A stretch of 64,000 nucleotides of DNA from Harmonia axyridis. Taxonomy: Eukaryota; Arthropoda; Insecta; Coleoptera; Coccinellidae. Both the position numbers and the translations under genes were made by a program. This document shows, piece by piece, positions 11,356 to 22,895 of this stretch. The stretch is from positions 16,058,001 through 16,122,000 of the forward strand of contig NC_059503.1 in NCBI RefSeq assembly GCF_914767665.1. The letters run 5' to 3'. The notes under the pieces are model-generated. The model saw nothing but the letters and a program-made list of their open reading frames with translations. It searched no databases and was not told the DNA's origin. Every line of letters begins with the position of its first letter. The stretch's first letter is position 1.

Positions 11356-12027
11356 CAGGGTGGCCATTTGAAAACGAAACAGACGAGATTACAGACGAAA
11401 TAAAGTTTTTCGATAGAAATGCTCGGACAGGTCGATTTCTGTTTCGAGGGGGACAACTTAAGATGTAGGTTACGGACGCATAGCGCTTCAACCCTTGCTG
11501 CTACAACCCCCACCCCCAATTTTTGAATAGGGAAGATGGGGTGAGTGATACCTCAATTTAAAGGTATTTTTATACTGATTTCAGCACAGTAATTGTTTTT
11601 TCATTTTATGCATTAGTTCTCGAAATATTCATGCGTTAGTTAGTTAGGAAGGAAGCCACAGTTATGGTTGTTTTGAAGCTCAAAATGTCGATTTTTCACA
11701 AAACACTACAAGTGCCATGAAAACACCACTTCATTTTCAAATACTTAGTTAAGAATATTTCGAGAACTAATGCATAAAATGAAAAAACAATTACTGTGCT
11801 GAAATCAGTATAAAAATACCTTTCAAATGAGGTATCACTCACCCCATCTTCCCTATTCAAAATTTGGGGGTGAGGGTTGTAGTAGCAAGGGTTGAAGCGC
11901 TATGCGTCCGTAACCTACATCTTAAGTTGTCCCCCTCGAAACAGAAATCGACCTGTCCGAGCATTTCTATCGAAAAACTTTATTTCGTCTGTAATCTCGT
12001 CTGTTTCGTTTTCAAATGGCCACCCTG
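11356..12027. mobile_element. Foldback MITE, 275-bp arms, TA target duplication
   Basis: The element starts CAGGGTGGCCATTTGAAAAC and ends with its reverse complement. TA flanks both sides (11354-11355 and 12028-12029). Arms 11356-11630 and 11753-12027 are equal in length and almost perfectly complementary. The central 122 bp is unique. No coding content is present. The TA duplication places it with Tc1/mariner-type elements, but the autonomous partner is not in the window. Confidence 0.9.
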
Positions 12028-12029
12028 TA

Positions 12030-14044
12030 TGTATCTCAGAATGAGAGATTTTCTTTGACGCTCTCATAATTTGAAAGTCACAATCTGGATGTATTATTTT
12101 ATGTTAAATTATTATAAAACATCAAAACATCCCAACTTGAGCATGTAAAACAGTTTTTTTTCAAAACTTGAACAATGTAAAATCCTAATTGAAGTCAGGA
12201 TTCTTCAAACTTACGATCCCTTAGGGCATCTGCCGACTAATAAAGCATCCAGGGGGATCTGGACTTGTGAAAAATGACATCTTCAGATTCAAAGCGCAGG
12301 AAGAGAGAGATTTCCGAACATATTAAAACAGAATTCCTATCCATTGAAAGTCGAAGTACGGAATGTCTCGCCTGATAAATCACAGAGAACGGGGACATAT
12401 TATTCTTGAGATTGCTTTAGCTGCTAAAGTTTATTAGAATTATATGACTGGATAGGGTATTTCGCAATATATCTCTTCCAGGTAATGCCAGACAGAAAAT
12501 GATCTTAATTTCCTGGATAAGATAATAGTGCTTTGTTTAAGTTTCTTTCTCATAAATTGAATTGCACTATAAGGATTAAGCAAAGTTCATTCAGCATGAA
12601 ATGACTATTTCACACCTTCCATTTTTAATGAGGAAGCTTCCATAGCAAAGCTCGTTTCACAGCGATAAAATATGCTAGATAGAAAAGCGATAAAATTTAG
12701 ACATTTCATAAATTCAATATAGCTTAAGAAATGGATATTTGTCGGATAGTCAATTGAAGATCATATTATAAATGTTCTTGTCGTTCATTATGATAAAGAT
12801 TATAAAAAATCCAATGGGAATTTTTATGGAACACTACTGCCCAGAAGATGAAAAAAAGTTTTTTAAAGAATATAACAGAATGATTCAGTGAAACATATAT
12901 GAAATGAAGGAGTAATTATTTATTGATTATGATTCATTCTAATGTTAACTGCGAATATTCAAACTCAACAATGAATTTAACAATTTCATTAAAGATTTTC
13001 CACGAGTAAAGAATAAAGAAACATGAAATCAAAGCAATTTTAATATGATTAACAGAGGTTTCAAAGTCCAGAGTTTTAAACAACGTTTATTAAGTTATCA
13101 GGAGGAATAAGTGGCTGATGAACAAGAAACGAGAGGTAAATGGAAGACAGATGAATAACGACAGAAAATTCAGGTCGCCGAGAGCGCAAACACAATTAAA
13201 TTTTCAAGCCGTTCTGGGAATGGGAAAGAGCATCTACTGGAAATTTATTTAAGGGGGGAAAATGGAAAACTCCCTCCTTTCTAAAAATTACTTAATTAGA
13301 GTATGATAGACTGTTTTATGGCCACAATATGCAGTTTTCGAATACGACAAAGTTTAGAAGGTATACTGATCAACATAATTCTTCAAAATTTTTAATACAA
13401 TAACTCTAAGGCCATGATGTGGTGATATCGTGAGTGACAGAACATTTTCACTGGCCTCTCCACTAACCCGAAAAATTATCAATAAAATGAAGCATTTCTT
13501 GAGAAAAGTTTCTATGTAAAGTCCGAAAAGATTATTGAAATGTCTGAAGAAAAATTTTTGAGTTAGATTAGGATTCAAAGACTAGATGCTCAACTAGGTA
13601 CTTCTCTGGAAAATGAAATATTTTCAAAATTGGAAAAAAATCATGTGTAGTACAAAGTAAGAGGTATTCAAAATAGTGAAAATCAAAGTTAATAATTTTG
13701 GAAGTAACCCATGAGTCCTAGGCCTGGCGCACGGATGGTACCACCAGTGCCTTACCTTGTTTTTGTCGTTAGTATCAAGCTTCAGATGTGTATCAAATTT
13801 AGGAACATAGAGTTAAATCTGGATTGAGATTTTAGTGACGCTACATATGCTGCTGTTTCAAAAATATTTAATGAATTGAGGCCTTAAATGATGAACATTC
13901 ATCATAGATAAAATAAAACAATCTTTGTAGATAAGTAAAAATTACTTTGGTCTATTATTTTACCTAAAAGAAAAAAATTCTGTTCGACTAACACAAAATG
14001 TTTCCTATCACAAATTGATTTGGTAAAATTCAATGAATTGCGCT
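12030..14044. other. No gene seen
   Basis: About 2 kb of AT-rich DNA. A minus-strand open frame at 13354-13578 (74 codons) has no recognisable domain. No inverted or tandem repeats were noticed. Confidence 0.4.
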
Positions 14045-14300
14045 TCAAACTGCTTGGCACCTAGCTTATTCGCCAAATATGGTCTTCGGTGATTTCTGGC
14101 TCTATGCAGATCTCAAAAAAATGCTCTAGGGAAAGTAATTTGGCTCTAATGAAGGAGGAATTGCCAAAATTAAAGCTCCTTCTGAGAGCAAAGACGAAAT
14201 TTTATACAGATAAGCCATTGAAAAGTTAGAGGAGCGTTAGAGTATCTCTTGAAGATCACTTTGGTCACGAATATAGCGAAATTTTTGAGCAAAATGTGTT
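14045..14300 (+). pseudogene. DD34D mariner transposase, C-terminal fragment
   Basis: Allowing frame breaks and two stops, the forward strand reads SDFWLYADLKKML, FGSNEGGIAKIKAPSESKDE, AIEKLEER and FGHEYSEIF. These are the final blocks of classical mariner transposases (third catalytic Asp in the SD-F-L motif, then the GSNEEVIA and GIEKLEERW-like regions). The N-terminal two thirds are not recognisable upstream, so this is an old truncated relic. Confidence 0.75.
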
Positions 14301-15424
14301 TTACTTGGGATCGGGACTTATTGAGTTTAGTGGTGAATAAATTTCCTCCCTGTAAATACCGATTTATTCGAATACTTTGTCCTTTGACTCAATCTGGAAG
14401 TGGAATTCGAAAATTTCCTTTTGTTTAAAACGACCATGGTGGAACCTGTTTGTTTTTAATTCCACAGTCCTAATTATATGTTTCAAATAAATCCAATGAA
14501 GAACAAATGAATGTATTCGTCGAAAAAGATGAATAAAAGTTCTTGCAGTGAAACCTAAGCTCGTTAGGTATTTGTAATTATTTGCTTCAGTTGCCTTTGT
14601 TTATTGAAGACCTTCTAAAAGTATTCAATATATGGTTCGACGCATAAAAGGACCCTCCATTAATTGTGGTATAAAAAAAAGGATCCTATATGGAGCATGA
14701 TGGAGAGTTTATTGTTATTGCGTGTAAAATAACATCATCAAAAGAAGTCTACTTAATCACATAATCCCATATATTGGCAGTTATTCCTTAAACCAGAAAT
14801 ATCAATATTGAGGTTATAAAAATATACTGATGAAATTTTGACGATTTTTATTACAAATAATAATTGTTTCGGCATGTTCATATTTTAACCGAAGCACAAT
14901 ATATCTACATGTATGTATTGAGAATGGGGAAAATCAGTGTAATGATTTGAGATGTATAGTTCTACAAAATATACTTTAAATGTAAATTTCGACCATGAAA
15001 TATAATTTAATTCATCAGAAAGAAAAAAATGTATTTTCCTCTGTTGGATCCCATAGTAATGGAATCCAAAGGCGATGATATACGAGCATATCCAAAATTA
15101 CGCCAAGTAGAGAATGGAAGCAATTATAATTATTGGCTGCAGAAATGGAAATTAAATTTTTTGCGCATTGTAGAAAATTAACGGCGGGTCTCTTGAATGA
15201 AATATGTAGGACTGAACATTGTGAGAAATATTCATATCTCACTGTACAAATTATGTCATAACTCTTGTTGGAATTTTAATTCAATAAAGTAATTTTATAC
15301 ATAATTCTACCCAGTCTAGATGGCGACATGAATATCTACATGATGAAATTAAATGATTTTACTGAACTCCATGTATCGTTTATTGAGATAATGTTATTTA
15401 GGATCTTCAGGAATTCCACCTAGG
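14301..15424. other. No gene seen
   Basis: AT-rich DNA with only short non-descript frames, including a 75-codon minus-strand frame at 15015-15242 without a recognisable domain. Confidence 0.4.
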
Positions 15425-15426
15425 TA

Positions 15427-16351
15427 GTGCTTTTTCTTTTTGTATCCTTTAAGTTGGCATTACTGTTCAAGATGGCGACAGATTTAACAACTGTCAAGTG
15501 ATTTATTCTCAGTTTGGTTTGGCAATTCATCATGAATAGACTCATGCCTGAATAACGCTTGCAAATAGTGCAATTTTATTTCTAAAATAATGGTTCTGTG
15601 TGGAATACGTATCACGCACTACGTCCATTTTATTTTGTATAGCGATGAAGCGCACTTCTGGTTGAATGGCTACGCCAACAAACGAAACTGCCGCATTTGG
15701 AGTGAAGCTAATCCTCGAGTGTATGTCGAAACACCGTTACATCCAGAAAAACTGACTGCTTTATGGGCTGGTGGAATCATTGGTCCGTACTTCTTCGAAA
15801 ACGATGATGGCCAGAACGTTACAGTCAATGGTGATCGGTATAGAGCCATGATTACTAACTCTTTCATTCCTGAATTGAACAACCATGATGTCCAGGAGCT
15901 GTGGTTCCAAAAAGACTGCGCAACATGTCACACAGCTCGTGCCACAATCGATTTATTGAAAGACACGTTTGGTGACCGCCTAATTTCACGTTTTGGACCT
16001 GTGAATTGGCCTCCAAGATCTTGTGATTTAACACCGCTAGACTACTTTCTGTGGGGCTATGTAAAGTCATTGGTCTATGCGGATAAGCCACAAACCCTTG
16101 ACCATTTGGAAGACAACATTCGCAGTGTTATTGCCGATATACGGCCACAAATGTTGGAAAAAGTCATCGAAAATTGGACGTCCAGATTGGACTACATCCG
16201 AGCCAGCCGTGGCGGTCATATGCCAGAAGTCATATTTAATATGTAATGCCACAAGATTATCTTGTGGATAAATAAAATTCATGTCAATCGAATAATCCAT
16301 CGTTGTTTTATTGCAATTTAAAGTTCTATAGCTCTAAAAAAAATCACCCTT
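15427..16351 (+). mobile_element. DD41D mariner-like element, copy 2
   Basis: The right end AAATCACCCTT is followed by TA at 16352-16353. The left end is worn (GTGCTTTTTC) after TA at 15425-15426. The interior is closely similar to copies 1 and 3. Like copy 1 it lacks most of the helix-turn-helix region, but its deletion breakpoints differ by some ten bases from those of copy 1. Length is about 925 bp. Confidence 0.85.
15532..16246 (+). pseudogene. DD41D transposase, N-terminal deletion
   Basis: ATG 15532 begins MNRLMPE, then a TAA replaces the Gln codon of NRLTPEQR. A second TAA replaces a Glu codon in the QFYFENNG block. The catalytic two thirds stay open from about 15590: YSDEAHFWLNG, LTALWAGGIIGPYFF, FQKDCATCHT (second Asp kept although QDG became KDC) and DLTPLDYFLWG, ending HMPEVIFNM. 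It is the longest uninterrupted DD41D catalytic frame in the window, but the DNA-binding domain is lost. Confidence 0.85.
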
Positions 16352-16374
16352 TACCTATAAGTATTTCCGGAGAA

Positions 16375-16800
16375 GGAAAAAACCGAAAGAGAAACACTCT
16401 GGCGGAATCTTCATGTGTTGGATCATTCCATTGTGAGATCTAACAAGTATCTGTATTCAACCAAGAATATACTATATCTTCTCACTGGATTTCTTACAGG
16501 CCATATTCGCCTTAGAAAGCACCTCAAGAGAATGGGTCTAGCAGAAAACGACCAGTGCAGGTTCTGTGGTGAGGAGGAAGAAACTCCTGATCACCTCGTG
16601 ATGTAACTCCTCTCCATCACTAGCCAACGCAAAATCTGTTTTCCATTAGAAACATGTAGAAGTGAGGAAGTAGTCCTCTTAAAGTCATTCAGGACACTGG
16701 AGTTCATTAGAATTCGGGGACTGGAATGATAGGAAGCACAATAGACCATTAGGATGCAGTGCAAACGTACCCCATTAAATATAATCTAATCTAATTGGAA
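16375..16800 (+). mobile_element. LINE 3' end with RNase H-distal tail
   Basis: A forward frame of about 60 codons (16415-16606) reads LLTGFLTGHIRLRKHLKRMG, then a zinc-finger-like CRFCGEEEETPDH. This is the conserved CCHC-like tail found after RNase H in R1/I/Jockey-group LINE pol proteins. It is followed by about 190 bp of 3' region and ends near TATAATCTAATCTAATT, a short simple-repeat tail. The upstream RT and RNase H domains are absent. Confidence 0.7.
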
Positions 16801-17603
16801 ATGAAAGCTGCTATCAAGAAATATCTAGAAAAAACCTATAGATAGACCATCAAGAGAAGAATATCTAGACATATCCAAGAGTGCATGGTCTGCTGATCAT
16901 TCGTCGTATTAAAGAGCTGGATACGATAAATGGCTTAACTGCCAATATAAATTGATGCCGATAACTTCGGTATATGCCTTTTTCCCATTCCATCGGAGCA
17001 CTAATTACATCCAAAAAAACCTCGGATTAATAGATCACATAAAACCATTTCCCCCGTTTCGTAATTATAAGCCGAAATATCTATATCGAACGATATTAAC
17101 CCGGATATTGTCAATGCAAAACCCGATTCCATCGGAAAATGGAATCGGCTACTCAGAAGTTCCAGTTCCTAATCATCACCGATTCATATCCTGTTGAATC
17201 TGGCGGATGCGATCGGCTGGGACTGTTCGTAATTTCATTAGGACCCAACTGTCGACACCGCCTATTAATAATTTGATGGGAATTTAATGTTTCAATTACG
17301 CTGACACACGAATCCCCAACACGGTTTATATACCTAATTTAACTCGCTATCCTTCGTTTCTGTTGTTTTCAGATCGACAGTGCGTGACACACTTTGAATT
17401 TTTGCTGCCGATTACGTCACATTCCTCGCGTTCGGTTCTCCAGTTCCCAAAACATGTCCCGTTGTACTGTTCTGGGGAAGCTCTTTGGGATTAAATCGTT
17501 TATTTTGAATTGGAATTGGAGGATGTGTGGGTAGAACTCTGCAGTTTTTGGAAGGTTATTTTAAGGAATAAGGGGATTTTTTTACCAATTATATTGGATT
17601 TAC
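16801..17603. other. No gene seen; GC-richer single-copy island
   Basis: From about 16930 to 17480 the sequence is richer in GC and CpG than its surroundings and is not repeated elsewhere in the window. Open frames are short and without domains. It could be conserved non-coding DNA, but nothing in the sequence proves it. Confidence 0.35.
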
Positions 17604-18162
17604 TCATAGAGAAATGAACATAGATAGAAGGAGTATACGGAATTTTTACATGTCCCCAACATGGTAAGTTCATCGGATTTTGATATCTACAATCTACTAT
17701 ATCGTTATGAATGTATATTATATTGAATGAGTGATTCCCGATTAAATAGGCCAATTTGAATATTTGGAATCCGATATTTTTCCCAATTGTTCAATTTATA
17801 ATAAGCAGAATATTTATTATTTTCTGTATCTGCATGATGAAATCCAAGGTTTGGCAACTTAAGCTCTCCTAGTGTCATCGGTTGTTTCTCGTCGTTTGGC
17901 AAGCTTGAAGTTTGTTTTCTGAATTTCTGATATAATTAGGTATTTATTTCAATATATTTTGAGTCAACATGTAACGTTGATTCACTATGGGACTTAAGAA
18001 GTGCGTTCTTTGTGGAGAAACTCGCGAATTGAGTGAAATATCGTAACACTGATATGTATTAATTTCCGCGCGCTTCTTGTCAAATTTGATATTTCATGTT
18101 GAGGACGAAATTGTCTTACTCAAAATGACAGATGCTTCCTCTATCTATGCTTATTACTCTGA
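17604..18162. mobile_element. Unclassified terminal-inverted-repeat element, 8-bp TSD, copy 1
   Basis: The exact 8-bp duplication GGATTTAC flanks the element (17596-17603 and 18163-18170). The ends form an imperfect terminal inverted repeat: left TCATAGAGAAATGAACATAG and right, reverse-complemented, TCAGAGTAATAAGCATAG, continuing ATAG and a purine run. No coding capacity is present. A second copy lies at 63258-63831. Eight-base duplications occur in hAT, P and Merlin-type elements, but the termini do not start CAG, so I leave it unclassified. Confidence 0.75.
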
Positions 18163-18170
18163 GGATTTAC

Positions 18171-21100
18171 CATTTTAGGATCTAGTTCATTTCAGTATGA
18201 TTCTGACGTGAAATGTATGACTTGAAGCATTTTAATTTTAATACACGTTGGTATCTCGATAAAATAAGTTCAGGATGAATTTTAGAATTGTGCAGTAAAA
18301 TTAACCATAGATAACTTTCCTCAAATTGAATACATTTTCACAGGTGAAAAGATACAGGGTGTTAAATTTCGTCAAACAGTTTTTTCTTTGTGGCTTTCAG
18401 GTTATCACTCGGGTTATCATATGGAATTGAATTGATTTTAGGGTGGTAGAAATATTTCTCAATAAATGTTTGTTTTTCTACTCCTGGTGGTTTTTAAACT
18501 ATAGCCTCGACCTTCCATGAACTGAACGAAATTAGCATAATGGATGCTATATTGGATAATCTAAAGTCACCATTAGAATACTCAATCATTTCAGATCATC
18601 GAATAATTCTTTATCGTTTCTCTCAAAACCATTTTTGGGATATTCAAGGTCGATTGGAATCATTAAAATAAACCCTTGAGCAAGAAAAGGCCTAGAGCGC
18701 AACTAAGGCAATGTTGCCGCATTTTTTTTTATGAAACATGCAAAATAAGATCCTTTCCACGACTGCTATAGTTTTTGTAAATCATACATATTTGATCATT
18801 AGATGTTCACTTTTTTTTTGTGATTTAGACCTAAAAAAACCTCTTTTTATTAGAATTTTCTCTTTTATTTGATCAATTGGAATAAAATACTCTTCTACTA
18901 ACATACGGGATAAAATACTATCTTTGATCGGAATCAATTATAATAATTTTTTGCATTCATTAGAAGGTTCATTTTCAGTTTCTCGTTTTACTCCTAGATG
19001 AAAATTAATGTATTATTATTAATCAACTGTGCGACAAACGATGAAATACATGCTAGCTCACTGGATTACAACGTGATTACAGCGTTGTTGAGCTAGGAAT
19101 CAATGTCAAGGATCACAGCTGATTGAACAAGTGCACCTCCTCTAAGCTTAGAATAGTATGCGATGTTCTTTGGTGCACAATTATCAATGAAAAGGAGAGC
19201 ATAAGCCGATTATAAAACCATGACTTCTTTCTAAGCCGAATCTGGAAAAATGGAAAATTCGAAAAAGAATATTGTTGAAATGTACAACTTCAAAATTGTG
19301 TATCTTATTTATTTTTGTTCATTTGATGGAATACACTATGTTTTCATGAAACATCTGTACAGTATACATCAAAATATCAGTATTCCACTGCAGGTTGAAA
19401 ATTAAAACTATCAAGGGCGTTATGTGAAAGTATCAAATTATAATTTAATCTACGTATGAATGTTAGCTTACTCATCATCTTTCGTGCTCCGATGATGACA
19501 TGAATACCTAAAACGCCTCAGCGTCTGTACCGAAAATAAAACTATTGAAGATATATGCAAATTTCGAACAAACACCAAACTCGATGCTATGTGTTAACTT
19601 TCCTCTGTTTACGAAATTATGGGACTATTTTTCCACATCGACGTTCTTTTTTCTGGAATTCCATGATTGCTGCTAAGCGAAGGAAAAAGCTGTCACAGCA
19701 TGTGAGGATTTAGGGGTTTCGTTATCCCAACAACATGAAATATATAAGGGATCGTGTGATACATTCACAAATACGTGGTTGGTAGAATCGAATTCTACAT
19801 CAGGACGGTTTCAGTGTAAACATTTTCATTTCAACGCTTCTTGTGGAAAATTTCGAGGAGAACTTTCGTTGTGATGTATAAAAATTGGTTTGTGATGTTT
19901 TCTTCATTACACGAAGAATGCTTAGTTCTATAGTGTCATTGAATATTGTGAAATTTTTTTTCGCTTTGGCAGTGACAATTTCTGTAAGCAGGGAAATGGA
20001 TTCTTACTTTTGGGGTTTCGTCATCAATGCCCTAATTACACCCTTGTTAAATAAATACATAGGTAGGCATTTAGAACTATTTCAGAAGAAAGGATTTGCC
20101 GGATTTTGTTTGCTATATAAAATGTCTAAAATGAAATATGACCAAAATCATTGGATCAAAGTGCACAAGTGAGTAATTCTCAAAAGAATAATAGCATATT
20201 CTGAAACAAGTTGCAGAATAGGCTTCTATTCCAACATGAATGCGAAACGAGTGTTGGAATTGCCTTCTGCAACGAGTATTAGACCAGATTTTCACTATTT
20301 CAGTCAAGTTTTGTGAAATATTGTCGAAATTTAATGGAAAATTCACATTACACATCCTAGTGATGTTTGTATTGTATCCTGGCAGTTGTGATTGTGACGA
20401 AAATTGACAAACGGATTTGAATATCAATCGTACCTTTCGAATTTTTAAATAATTTATAATTCCTTATTAAATTCGTCAATTATGTCTCAGGAAATCGATT
20501 TAACACCACCAGAATTTAGTGAAATTGCGAATAATGTTGCAAATCATTTCACTATATCCAAATAATATTATATTGACAATTGACTTGTGTTGAAATACAA
20601 AAGGATAGGAAGTCAGTATTGACAACCATAAAACGAAAGATATAACAGAAAACAATGCTATAATGAGTTTATAACAATACTGTTTTTATTACTGTAATGA
20701 ACTCATTACGATAGTGAAATAGAGAAAATTATGAAATACATTTCAACAAATTTGACGGCTATGTCACCTGATTCGTGAGTGCAATTTGATGCTACACTTC
20801 ACTCTGAGCCGGGTTGCAAAAAAAAACCTAAATGCATTCAATTTGTGTCAAAATCTCCCAAATCACTCCAGGCTGCGCATTCTGAAATGAGAAGTGGAGC
20901 AATAGCGACACAAAATGTAGGTTATGTTGTTCGTTATGTGGAAGCACGTTTCCACGAAGCCAATATTCTCGTTATATATTATCACTGGAGTAAATTATGA
21001 AAAACTCTTTCCAGTTTCCATATCCTTACTTTATAGAGTTATATGAGTTTCGCTCGACAGTTTCCAAGCAATAACGCTGATTGTGTTGAAGACAGATAGG

Positions 21101-21800
21101 ATTCTCGGTTTACAGACATGAATGCGGTATAAGATATTCATGTTTTCAACGAGAGGAATTTGCTTCATAATTTTCAAAGAATGAGCCTTTCAATTCGCTC
21201 AGGAGAAATAATTACAGAACGATGTATGTGATTGATGTATTTGACACGTGAATGGATCAGCGTTCAAAAGTTCCTAAATTCAGTTTTGTATCATTCTCCT
21301 CATAGGACTGATTTTGTGCTTTAACGAACTCAACAGCAGCATTCAAGATCCGAAACTACCCTGAATTTCAAGTTTCTTGTATTTGCAGGGTGGAAGAATT
21401 GAATTCGAAAGAGCTATAAGAAACGGTAGAGTGATTCCTCCAAATGATACCAATTGTTTGTTGACATTGCTTTCCCATTTCTGGGTTTTCATAGCACCAA
21501 ATCATTTCGGAAGCAGAATCAATATGTGGCAGCATAATAACTTACTCAACGTAAGGTATTTTATTATAAATGATCAGAAAAAAAAACTGTTTTGTGCATT
21601 GGTTGTATTGATTTCGTAATTTAGAGATGAATGTCTCTCTACGAACCAAAGTTTACCTCTTTTTGAATTTTTTCTGATTTTGTATGGAGGGATATTATAG
21701 GTGGCACATTATCAAATTGACACCCTGTAGCATATTCTGCATGATTGTGCTTCTGGAAAAATCTTTTCATGTAGAATAAGTCATTGAATTATTGTATTTC
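18171..21800. other. No gene seen
   Basis: About 3.6 kb of AT-rich DNA. A CAGGGTGTTAAATTT sequence near 18356 resembles a MITE end without a partner. Open frames at 19885-20172 (95 codons, plus) and 20113-20427 (104 codons, minus) overlap each other, show no domains and are probably fortuitous. Confidence 0.4.
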
Positions 21801-21877
21801 ATTGAAACAAGTATTATACTTTCTATGTGATGGTAAAAATAGTAGAAAAACATAGAAAGTATAAAACTTGTTTCAAT
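21801..21877. repeat. Short near-perfect hairpin, 28-bp arms
   Basis: 21801-21828 (ATTGAAACAAGTATTATACT...) pairs with 21850-21877 with a single mismatch across a 21-nt loop. No target duplication is evident. It may be a miniature palindrome or a small foldback; a hairpin RNA precursor is conceivable but unsupported. Confidence 0.8.
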
Positions 21878-22893
21878 CATCAACTACCAATTACTAACGG
21901 CTGAAACTATTCAATATTGTATGTACATTCAACAATTTTCCGAGCTTAATCATTAGCAAAATATGTTTCGATTGAATTAGATGTGACTTTGACTAACATG
22001 ATCAAAATAAGAGAATATAAACTTTGATAAAATCAGATGTAAGTGTAACATTAATATCATTATCTGATACATAAAAGGATATGAGTGCTTGAAATATTCT
22101 GACCTAGATTCAGTATTTTCTGGAATGTTTTGATTCATTCCTGAACCTATTCCATTAATTCAAAAAAATCGATGTTTTCACCTCGTCGATTTACATTCTC
22201 CATCTCATTTTCCATAGATGATATCTCTCGAAAGCTTGATTAATGTCAAGTGAATTCTCGAATTTCAATCTAATATATCTACTCTGTGCCCTAAACTACA
22301 CTCAATAACTTCATGCAAGGCTAGTTATAAATCCCCGACCTGTCGATAATAAATTTCCAAAGTTTTCCACACTGCCATGCAGATTTGACCCGAAATTCCT
22401 CTTTGTTATTCGTACTGATTTACGGGAATTCATATCATTTTCACTGAGGAGTCAGGAGTGAAAAAACGTAATAAACATTTTCTTGGAAAGCCATATTTCA
22501 AAACTCCCAGAGCTGTTACAGTTCCCTCCGTTACAAATTACAAACTGTGTAATACTTCCTGATATATTTACGAAAATTTACGATGAAGCCATCTCGACTC
22601 TAAGTATGTTCTGGGTTAATGAAGAGATATGTTTTCTGGAGAAGAAAGTTGCGAGTTTTGAATAGAGTTTAACAGTCTGATTTATGTCAGCCAAATTGAT
22701 ATGAATTGGATATTTTTTCCCATTGGCTGTTCTGACATTGGGTGCAAGCCTGCTCTCCTTCATTTGATGTCAGAAAAGTTGATAAGAGCATAGTGGAAGA
22801 GTCAGATGCAGGGAAAAGGAAAACGAAAAAAATAAATGAACGCTTGCCACGTCTTCAGTTTTTTTTTTCTCTTCACTTCTTCCCATGGAATAG
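21878..22893. other. No gene seen
   Basis: AT-rich DNA up to the TA target site of DD41D copy 3. Short open frames only. Confidence 0.4.
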
Positions 22894-22895
22894 TA

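Noticed and set aside
11112..11468. 118-codon open frame
   Set aside because: It overlaps the arm of the foldback MITE, is rich in low-complexity hydrophobic residues and has no recognisable domain.
13354..13578. 74-codon minus-strand frame
   Set aside because: Part of it looks protein-like, but I could not match it to any family and the surrounding sequence offers no support.
19885..20427. Overlapping 95- and 104-codon frames on opposite strands
   Set aside because: Chance frames in AT-rich DNA; neither shows a domain, and no splice context supports them.
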